The notes under the pieces were generated by a model. The model was not told the DNA's origin and did no database searches. It saw only the letters and a list, made by a program, of their open reading frames with translations. A program made the position numbers and the translations under genes. DNA of 64,000 nucleotides from Puccinia triticina (taxonomy: Eukaryota; Basidiomycota; Pucciniomycetes; Pucciniales; Pucciniaceae). The stretch spans positions 4,608,001 to 4,672,000 of the forward strand of contig NC_070568.1 of the NCBI RefSeq assembly GCF_026914185.1, in the 5' to 3' direction. Shown piece by piece: positions 55,956 through 64,000 of the stretch (positions within the stretch are counted from its first letter, which is position 1; each line of letters begins with the position of its first letter).

Positions 55956-56455
55956 GGCGGTCAATGTTTTTGGGGAGAGGCCGAAGACTCACTTAAATAG
56001 TTCTCCTCGATGAGGGATGGTTAACCAGTGGGACTCAGTTTAGCCTTTCGGACTTGCGGTCAACAAGAGTCGCATTATGATTTACTCCCATGACGTCATC
56101 GCGTGATCAATATCCTTTACACAAGTCAACCCCCTGGTCGCTTCGAGCTTGTGACCTCACCACTGACTATTGATCATGACACCAAGCTGAGTTGCTGACC
56201 ACCAGTCCATTTCAGTCCACCACTTGACATAATCCTGATACAATATCTGAAAAAGGAATCTACTTGACAGTGTTGACCTTACAGTCCGGGGGCTCATTTT
56301 CACCCGCTGCGGCACACCGGTGGGGGCGGAATGCTGAGCAGACCATAGTAGTGAAACCTATCTTAGGCTCCGTTTGGCTGTCCACAAAAATGTGCGAGCG
56401 TAATAAAAAACTTTGCAGATTATTTTCGGGGGGACAGGGGATATTACGCTATCCC
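55956..56455. other. upstream region of LKR/SDH gene
   Basis: It should contain the promoter. No motif was identified. A GGCTCCGTTTGGCTGTCC segment at 56365 resembles a PIF-type MITE end. Confidence 0.3.
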
Positions 56456-57033
56456 CTGTCCCTGTTTGGCAGCCCACCGAGCGTCATGAAGTTGAAGACA
56501 GGAGTTCACGCTCCATTTTTCCCCCACCATTTGGGATATTTCACCCTGACCCCAAAATTTGCGGTCATAATTGCTCCCTTCGGCCTCGAATCCGTGCGAC
56601 TCAATGGCACCCCGACGCAAGAGACCTCCTTCCTCGAACCCTCCCCCCAATCGACCGAGGCTTCAATCCCGCCTCCGCTTCCTGACCCAAACAAATCAAG
56701 GCTACAATCACCATCAAGATGAACAGCTTGATGACTTTCTGCTGGTGTTTGTGTTGGAAGCGAGGCGAGAGGCAGCTGTTGTCGAGGGTTGCGGAGCCCG
56801 GTGGGGGCATCGTGGCATCAGATTTGAGGAGGAGAGAAGCGCAGGCCGGACTTGTTTTTGAGTGGCGCACCAAACAGACAGGACTGCTGTCGCTATATGA
56901 CGGTGGCCGTCCCAAACGGCCCTCTATAATTGCATAAGCCCAGTAATAATACAAATAAGGTTTAATAAAGCTTATTTGGATTATTACGTTGCGGTTTATT
57001 ACCACATATGACGCTGGGCCCTGCCAAACAGGG
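56456..57033. mobile_element. degenerate PIF-type non-autonomous element
   Basis: CCCTGTTTGGCAGCCCACC with GAGCGTCATG at the left mirrors CATATGACGCTGGG and CCTGCCAAACAGGGCC at the right. The termini are of the GGCCCTGTTTGGC type. No clean target duplication was found. Confidence 0.5.
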
Positions 57034-57139
57034 CCTTGGATTATTGGATGTATTCCACTGGAGGACTTCCTATCAATCTGGGAACTCAGATTTTTCCAGA
57101 TTTTGCAGGGAAATCTGGGCTCAATTGTCCCAAGTCCTA

Positions 57140-57680
57140 GATCTGCCTACACCACAGGTGAAGTTTTAAAGTTTGAATCCAGTAAAAATACTGGAGGGCA
57201 AGAAAAACCAAAAAGCAATCGGAATGCTTCCGGTGTGGTCAAAGGACCAGAATCATTCCGATCGCAATTCGGGTTAAACCCAAACCTGAAAAGATGGGTC
57301 CGCGCCGGAATGAAGTTGGAATTCATTCAACTTCATTCCAGGAAACAGACCAGAATCTCATTCCGGTTTCTTTCCTGGATTTTCCCCGGAATAGTTTTGT
57401 ATACGACCGGGCAAGCCCCACAAATGCAGCCTTATATTGACTAATCACACACCTGACTGCATGGTGTGTCTAGCATAGTGGTCAAGCAGCTTATGTGGGG
57501 TGGATCAGCCAGATGGTGCTGGTTCAATCCCCCCTTTTGTTTGACCAGTTGCCCACTTGCATTTTCGTGCCTTCAGCAGCCCGCGCCAACCCGTCACCAT
57601 TCCGAATAGCCATCGAAAGCAATTCGGAATGGGGTTGGCAATCCGAAATAAATTTGGAATCCCATCCAGTAAACTGCTGG
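57140..57680. repeat. dispersed repeat, copy B (uninterrupted)
   Basis: Collinear relative of 37141-38709, lacking both insertions found there. It carries GGTGAAGTTTTAAAGTTTG, CTTCCGGTGTGGTCAAAGGA, TCTCATTCCGGTTTCTTTCC and CCATTCCGAATAGCCATC. It also contains the A/B-box segment at 57476-57530 (TAGTGGTCAAGCAG, GGTTCAATCCC). Confidence 0.8.
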
Positions 57681-58055
57681 ATTCCTTTCTGGAGAATTGC
57701 CGACCGTCAATGGACGGTCCGCCCTTGCAGGCGGGCCAACCAAAAGCATTTTGGTGGGTGATCAAAATAATTTTGACGCACTTCACCCATGGTGTAGATA
57801 TCCCTGCAAAATCTGGGAAAATCTGGGTTTCCAGATTGGCAGGAAGTCCTCCACTATTTGAAGTTGCATAGTTTCTTTTGGAAATTCCAAACAAGATCAT
57901 TTCTGTAACAACCTTACAAAATTCCCAGGCTGAGAAAATGGATCAATATTCCAGAATTTGAATTTAGGGAGCTATGATGGCAGTACACACTAGAGCTATG
58001 GTATATTGACACAACCATCTGGGGGTGAATGAGCATGATAACTACATGTTAGATT
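57681..58055. other. non-coding stretch before a Helitron terminus
   Basis: Nothing was recognised. It may be Helitron interior, but a 5' terminus was not located. Confidence 0.3.
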
Positions 58056-58059
58056 TGCA

Positions 58060-58084
58060 GTGGCAAAGCCGCCTTTGCCTCTAG
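58060..58084 (+). mobile_element. Helitron 3' terminus
   Basis: The hairpin GTGGC-AAA-GCCGC is followed by a 12-base tail CTTTGCCTCTAG and T. It has the same architecture as the end of the 2,095-bp Helitron, with three tail or stem differences. Confidence 0.7.
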
Positions 58085-58529
58085 TGACTTATAACAGTGC
58101 GTCCAAATGAGGCCTTGATTATCTTCCATCAATTTAATTGGAAAACTCTCTGTAAATCTGCTATCACATCCTGTACTATTCAGTCAATTCCACATTTTTT
58201 TCCTGATTGGAATAATTGAAACTCATTGAAACTTTCTTTCTGATGTCACTGAGACTTTTGTTTGCTTCTATGGCTAGATTTTGATTGGTAGCTCAAAATC
58301 TTGATACAGATTAGAAAAAAGAAAAACAGAACGTAGAAGTTAGAACCAACAATTCAAGATATCTTAATTTTTTTTATCAGAAGCAAATTTCATCTCCTAG
58401 AAAATCATCAGATTTGAAGAATAGCTAAAATTGAACAAACAATCATGTTGTTCAAAGTTTAGCTGCACAGATTTATGCATGCTTTTGTTGAAAAGTGTGG
58501 TTGGACTATAATAATATCACTGCACATAT

Positions 58530-60184
58530 CACCAGGGGGGAAAGTGTGGCACTCCCTGGAGAGTGCCAGACCGTATGTTCCTTTGGGAAGACTGTCTGAT
58601 GTCAAATGTGCGAGCATGTGGGATTTAGGCTTCAAATATGTTGACCTTATGTTCAACTCAGGCTGATCTTTGATCCACTCCATGGTGAACATGTTGGTAA
58701 TTGAGTTGAGGGTACCCCCACTTGATGCCTGGTACACCCTGGTATTCTACACTTAGTGGTGTGTTTCAGGAATCAATTTGAGACCCCCTCCACTCAATGA
58801 ATGGGTTGTAAAGTCATTGAGTGGAGATTCCCTCCACTTGTTCGGCCAAACATGACGGTGGACATAGCGACAAAAAAAAAACACGCTCCCCGGGGACACC
58901 CGGGGATACAGAGCTGATCCCTGTTGCCCCGCTGCCACCGTAGTTGACTTGTGCCCAGATTGAAACTCCTGGAACACAAGCGTTTTTGGTGATTTGCAAC
59001 ACATATGAAAACCATTTTTGCTACTACAAAATGATGATGATTTTGATTGTTCTGGATACAGCAGGTCAAAAGAGCATCATTCTTATCTTACACCTGGTGC
59101 TAATAATTACCATGTGATAAGAGCAATCAACCCCATTTTGTTGCACAATGGCCACGGACATAATGGTAGGTGTGATGAAGGTATGCTACCTGGAGGAAAA
59201 AATCGCCCAAAACAGTCAGGCAAAAGGTGTGAAGATGATCAATCTACAAGACAAACGGTATGACCCTGCATGCTGAGATGTGTGTGGACATTTCAGAGTT
59301 GAATTTTCACCTCAGAGTTCAGACCAGCTATTGAAATCTTTCTCCTGCTGGTTCCAGGATCATCAAAATATTGATGCATCTATTGATATCCACCAATCTG
59401 CCCCCTTCCCTCTGTGAAGCTTAATAATTTTAACCTCTAGCTGCTGCATTTTTCAGTCAGATGGAGGTCAAAGAAAGGAAAATTGTGCAATGTGTATTCC
59501 CATACAAAATTTGCATGGACCCAAATGAACAGCTGACCGCATGGCAAACTTTAGCCTGCATAAGTGGACCATCACTTGGTAAACATGGTTGGTGAAAAGG
59601 CCTCTTTGATTGTTCACATTTCATAATACAGGGAGGGAAGACAGGTTACAGAGGTTTTCCCAGCTTTGACACTGTGTGATACTCAAAAAAGAGAAATCCA
59701 ATTTTACATAACTTTCCTCGCAATTGATGAAGGGAACAGGCATGGCAGAAATATCCCACAAGGATTAATCTACCAGTTAGCTGAGTCTTTGCGGTTGCTA
59801 TAATTTACAGCTATCTTTCATTATGTCATTTTATGTGGGTTTTGATTGAAAAAAATCAGCCCTGAAAAATCTTCCTTCTCACTTGGTGAAGGATATCTTT
59901 GAGCATCAGGATAGTTACATTCTTGGCAAAACATGTTGTGAATTGAAGCTCACATCCTGGATTTTGTTTGATATGAACCAAACAGAAAATTTCAACTAAG
60001 ATATTTCCATGTGTTGGAATTGAGTTACAGATCATCCCGCAACCACTTCACCTACAGTTACACATCTGTTGGGAAGAAAATTGAACAAAGAGTTGCGACT
60101 CACATCTAACTCACATCAGACCATTTGACTGACAGAATTACGGCCTGGCACTCTCCAGAGAGTGCCACACTTTCCCCCCTGGTG
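58530..60184. mobile_element. CACTA-like element, 1,655 bp
   Basis: Inverted ends of about 45 bp: CACCAGGGGGGAAAGTGTGG plus CACTCCCTGGAGAGTGCCAG, mirrored at 60140-60184. The duplication is TAT (58527-58529 and 60185-60187). The interior has only short ORFs and no transposase was recognised. Confidence 0.82.
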
Positions 60185-60449
60185 TATCACTCTCCTCTCT
60201 GTTCCTCAATCAATTGGTTACCTCTGCTACCATCAATTCAAAAGAGGCTCCACGGATTGTGGGACATGGAAAATGTGATACTTGTAAATTTGAAACAGCA
60301 AGTAAACTGGCATAGTACTTGGGACCATTTCTGGCGAGACGTAGAGCATAAACCACTCGAAGGCCGTTCCATATTATCTGAGATCAGTTCGGATAGGTTG
60401 CCGCTAACCTCCGCAATCAGATTGAGGCTTAAAATATTGGCCGGCGGTA

Positions 60450-60785
60450 TCACAAATGAGCGAAGATTACTTCCTGCACAGCCGTTTCAGTTTTATCAAC
60501 AGTAGACCTAGGATGAGCAGTGCTTTCTACGTTAGGAGCCTTGGGCATGATCCCAATGTTATCTTGGAACTCTTCAGATGTCGATAGGGTATGCGTCTCC
60601 TTTCGTCTGTGGCACTTGCCGTCCTTTAACCCAAGAAGAGCTAAGATTTCAGTACATTTTTTCCTGTTCTGACAATGGGTAGGTCTACTCACTGATACTT
60701 GAAAATCAATCAAATTCGCATCTTCTGTTTTATCAGTCGATGAGTTCTTGAAATTTCCTGCTTTCAAAGCCCCCAAGCTTCCCAT
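60450..60785 (-). CDS. hypothetical ORF, unsupported function
   Basis: This 111-residue frame has an ATG at 60785 (MGSLGALKAGNFKNSS). It contains a short cysteine-containing basic stretch (THCQNRKKCTEIL, GKCHRRKE). There is no signal peptide, domain or partner exon that I can support. It may be an exon of an unresolved gene or chance. Confidence 0.2.
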   Translation of the reverse strand: MGSLGALKAGNFKNSSTDKTEDANLIDFQVSVSRPTHCQNRKKCTEILALLGLKDGKCHRRKETHTLSTSEEFQDNIGIMPKAPNVESTAHPRSTVDKTETAVQEVIFAHL

Positions 60786-60799
60786 AACGTAGTGCTTCC

Positions 60800-61862
60800 C
60801 GATATGCTATTCAAGTAACCAGATATCTTGTCAGCAAAAAAAAAAAAAAGAAACCCATCTCATTGGGAGAGACTCAACCAGCAGAATAATTAACTGGAGA
60901 ATAGTTTTGACCATTTTGTCAATGATTTCGAAAGCTGCTCTTAAGATCGGCGCTCGTATGTTTGGTACTCAATCCTGTTTGTTGTCAAAGCAAGGTATAG
61001 CGTTGCTTGAGGATAAGATCTAATCTTGCGCTCAACACAAAGAAAACTTATAATTTCCTATCCCGGAGTTCAAAAAACGGAAAGGATCCGGTCTGCAAAC
61101 ACGTGGGCGCTTCTGAGTACATAGCTGCTTGCGGATTTTCGACGTATTTTTGGGCCACTAACACCATGAATCGCTTGAGTATGAACTTCTGGGTAACTAC
61201 GTATTTAAATATGTAACAGATAACGTCTTGTGCCCAACTGGCTGTGAGATCTAGTCAAGGTGTGGTCAGGTGTTTTGTGGAGGATCGAACATGTATTGTT
61301 TCAGATCATTGCTAGGAAAGCCTGTCACTGTTGTCCACAAACCTATTTACCTAACAGAATCCCATTCTTATTGGCCAGCCGGCTATTCCCAGGGCAAAAT
61401 GTACAGGCAGTTTGGACTTGTTCTTGGTCAATCAAGCCTACAGCTCTATGAACATACCATCGGGTTTTTTCGAGAGCGCAGCCACGATACCCCATCTGTC
61501 GATGACCACCGGCTGCATTCCCTGGCAAAAAGGACCACGTCGCTGAAGCTTCCACTGCGAATGCGATAAAGAAAGGGGTAGCTAGTGAAACTAGCCAGCA
61601 ATATGCGAATTAGATCATCTCGAGACCTGTCCCCCGGCCAATCCGCCGATGATCACTTGTTCAACATTGACTTCTCCGCACCCAACACGGGATCAACTTG
61701 ATGTACGCAGTGGCAAAGCTTCCGACTCCAAGTGAAAATAGGAGGTCATTGCCTTCGATTCCGAATGGACCGGTCAGACGCCCACGGAGGCAGGTGCTTT
61801 GTACCCCGGACTCGGAGGGACTTGGTTAATCTTGGCAGATGCTGTGCTCGTGACTGGTTTGC
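60800..61862. other. non-coding stretch
   Basis: No gene or element end was recognised apart from a GGAGGGACTTGGTTAA segment near 61815, which belongs to the AAGTCCCTC terminal family. Confidence 0.3.
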
Positions 61863-62305
61863 CATAATAGGGGGATTCAAAGTTGGCCATGCACAACTTG
61901 CATGCACTTTTGCAAGTTGATGTTCAAGGCTTTTATTGAACACCAAATTTCAAAAAAAACATTAAAGAAGGCTTAGGGGGTGTAGTACAGTGTGGCTTGC
62001 ATGCACTTTTGCAACTCGGTGTTCAAGAATGAACTTGAACACCGACTTGCAAAAGCGCATGCAAGTCGCATCTTGCCAACTTTGAAACCCCCTAATATCT
62101 CCGCAAAAGATCTTCAAGTGCCTACCGCCACATTAGGGGGTTTCACAATAAGGAAACCCGGGAAGGTGTTCGAGCGCTCGCAAGTATTGTTATGAGGATG
62201 CTCGGGGCAATTTCTCGTGGGACTTCACGCCAAATTTTTAAGACCCGCGAGTGAAGAAATTTAGTGCTGTGGGAAGCAAAAATGCTTATTGTGAAACCCC
62301 CTATT
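61863..62305. mobile_element. foldback region with TAGGGGG inverted ends
   Basis: ATAATAGGGGGATTCA (61866) is mirrored by GTGAAACCCCCTATTG (62291). Inside, TTGCATGCACTTTTGCAA / TTGCAAAAGCGCATGCAA and GGTGTTCAAG / CTTGAACACC form a long hairpin (61990-62080). A further TTAGGGGGTTTCACAATAAG end lies at 62132. At least two related MITEs appear nested. Confidence 0.55.
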
Positions 62306-63080
62306 GTGCCATGGGTTCAACTCAAAAATGGGAAACTATGCTATGCTACTTAGTAACCGATGAAACTCCTTTGCAGCGGATGAATTCCCATTGGCATTTA
62401 GAGAGCTCTAGAATCCCCTCCACATCCTAAATTAAGAAATCTACCAAATCAACAACCAGTGCACATGAAAGTTATGAGCTGCAGGATTAGGAAAACATTT
62501 TCCCTTCTACCAAAAATTAAGAGTATGGGTGTGTAAATTGAGATCTGGGAGGCTCCCAAAACCAACAGGAATTCTTCTGGTGTGGTAAGCCTAATCAAAA
62601 CCTCATCAAGTACGCAGACGGCTATCATAGAGGAATCTGCACCAGCCAAGTGAATATCACCATCCAGTCTATCAGTTATACCTCCAACCACCCACAGACA
62701 TTGGATCAGGCTCTATCATCATCTCTACAAGGCACCTCCAATTCTTCAGTATTCACTTTCATGGATGGCCCTCCACAATGGGTAATAAAATATGTACAAA
62801 ATCAGGTTCAAAGTGGGAGAAAGTCCACCATCAAGAAGAGCCAGACTATTAGGAAGTAACCTGAGTGTTCACTAGAGTTTACTCCTCTATATTCCATCAA
62901 GGCATAAATCTTTCTCAGATACATGGAAGCTGTTGCGCCATGGTTATTGTTTCCTCTTATGTCATTCCAAGCCATTTAGTAGATGCCTTGTTGCCTTGTC
63001 CCCTTGTTGGAGGCTTTTGTACCCTGTTTATCATCTTTGTCTTTGTCTCTGAACTATATGTTTTCCCCTCACTATATATG
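62306..63080. other. non-coding stretch
   Basis: Short ORFs only; nothing was recognised. Confidence 0.3.
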
Positions 63081-63086
63081 TAGTAA

Positions 63087-63190
63087 AGATGGCAAATGGG
63101 TACCCGCCACCCGTTGGCGGGTACCCGCTCACACCCGTTTGGGACTGCCTGGTGTGTCCGGGTCCCTGATTTTCTGATGCCGGCGGGTAT
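63087..63190. mobile_element. hAT-type element end, truncated
   Basis: TAAAGATGGCAAATGGGTACC, split here as TAAAGATGG and CAAATGGGTACC, is followed by CGCCACC and GGCGGGTACCCGC. This is the left end of the TAGAGATGG family. No right end follows. Confidence 0.55.
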
Positions 63191-63199
63191 GTACAGTCA

Positions 63200-63490
63200 C
63201 TGGACAGATACATTGGTACCCCCAAAAGCTCATTCTAGAAGGCCAACCCACAAACTTGAAGTCATGAGGATTTGAGAACAATTGTGTAAAATGACTTCAG
63301 AAGAATGAATATAACAAAATAAAAAGTATTTGGAACATCATAAAACTTACAAAATTGCTTTGATTACATGATGATTTTGGAAAAGCTTCAATACCATTCC
63401 AAAAAAATAATCAATAATCAGAATCAATAGATTTACATGTGAAATGAATGATAAAAAATGCAAAAAATGAGGTCCAAAATCTATTCTGAA
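63200..63490. repeat. dispersed repeat copy with empty insertion site
   Basis: It matches both flanks of 46252-48510 and reads CCAAAAAAATAATCAATAAT through the junction with a single TAA (63408-63410). Confidence 0.85.
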
Positions 63491-63651
63491 ATTTTTTGGG
63501 TGGTGAAAACACATCAAACACTGGTTTTTTGTTGGCTGTTGTGCAGTTTTGTACTTTTTGATGCCCACAAAATTTCAGAATGGATTTTGGAATTCATTTT
63601 TTTCATTTATTATCATTAATTTCACATGTCAATCTATTGATTCTGATTATT
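63414..63651. repeat. palindromic element of about 240 bp
   Basis: The left arm AATAATCAGAATCAATAG, continuing ACATGTGAAATGAATGATAA and CCAAAATCTATTCTGAAATT, is mirrored to CTATTGATTCTGATTATT at 63634-63651. The loop contains GGTTTTTTGTTGGCTGTTG. A Helitron abuts its right end. Confidence 0.75.
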
Positions 63652-63653
63652 CA

Positions 63654-64000
63654 CTAGAGGCCAAGCGGCTTCGCCGCTGCGGGGCCGCCCCGCACCTCAG
63701 GTAACCCCCCCAGCGCCCCCAAGTTAAGACTCCCTGCGCACACAATCAGCGCCCGCCCCCCGTCTCGCCGCGCCCCCATATGGTCACCATTGGACATGGA
63801 AGTTTTACTCAAAGCCGCGAATTTCTTGGCCCTACAAATAAATCTTGACTTGAATAAACTAATAACGTTGCTAGAAATTGAAATCATGACAATAAAAAAG
63901 TTCAACAATTAAATATTAACCGCGTTGCCACTGCAAAGCATTACGCTCAGGTCAATCAGTCATTGTTAGATTTGTCAGTGGGGAATCCCCGCCTAGCCTT
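63654..64000 (-). mobile_element. Helitron, 3' part, runs off the window
   Basis: On the minus strand the end is hairpin GCGGC-GAA-GCCGC (63665-63677), tail TTGGCCTCTAG, CTAG at 63657-63654, then T. It is nearly identical to the terminus at 48369 but in opposite orientation and inserted at the edge of the palindromic element. The interior is GC-rich (63680-63780). The 5' end was not found. Confidence 0.7.

Overview
The window looks like nuclear DNA of a basidiomycete, most probably a rust fungus (Pucciniales); that taxonomic call is an inference. It rests on intron-dense genes with short introns (about 45-215 nt), a cysteine-containing small secreted protein of the kind rusts carry in numbers, and isolated genes set in a large excess of nested transposons. 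There is no operon structure, and neighbouring genes are functionally unrelated.

Seven host genes were resolved, most of them exon by exon. They are COG7 (10.6-13.7 kb, -), a small secreted protein (22.9-23.8 kb, -), eIF5A (26.2-27.3 kb, +), a secreted chitin deacetylase (28.7-30.5 kb, -), a USP7-type deubiquitinase homologue that has lost its catalytic cysteine and ends in a retrotransposon Gag (31.6-36.2 kb, +), a GRAM-type integral membrane protein (40.9-43.1 kb, -), and a 13-exon bifunctional lysine-ketoglutarate reductase/saccharopine dehydrogenase with a mitochondrial-looking leader (52.0-56.0 kb, -). For the four fully spliced models (COG7, the secreted protein, chitin deacetylase, LKR/SDH) and eIF5A, summed exon lengths are exact multiples of three.

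The rest is transposon stratigraphy. 0-9.3 kb: LTR retrotransposon remnants, namely a SWIM-finger ORF, two Gag ORFs, a long tRNA-complementary primer-binding site and a truncated Ty1/copia element. 9.9-10.4 kb: a PIF/Harbinger-type MITE. 14.9-19.6 kb: a long element with inverted ends that contains a Helitron helicase remnant and its 3' hairpin terminus. 20.0-20.5 kb: two nested foldback elements. 37-40 kb: three levels of hAT-like insertion. 44.5-51.7 kb: MITEs, a 2,095-bp Helitron inside a PIF-type MITE, a dead hAT transposase and an 8-bp-TSD element. 56-64 kb: further MITEs, a CACTA-like element and Helitron ends.

Several insertions can be proven inside the window because a second copy of the target repeat is present without the insertion (46.25/48.51 kb against 63.41 kb; 38.7/39.98 kb against 57.6 kb). 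Five inactivating changes in transposase and integrase genes are all of CpG-to-TpG type, which suggests methylation-driven decay. The least expected host features are the pseudo-deubiquitinase/Gag chimera and the fused LKR/SDH. The most unusual non-coding structure is a family of palindromic arrays that share one core motif across four loci.
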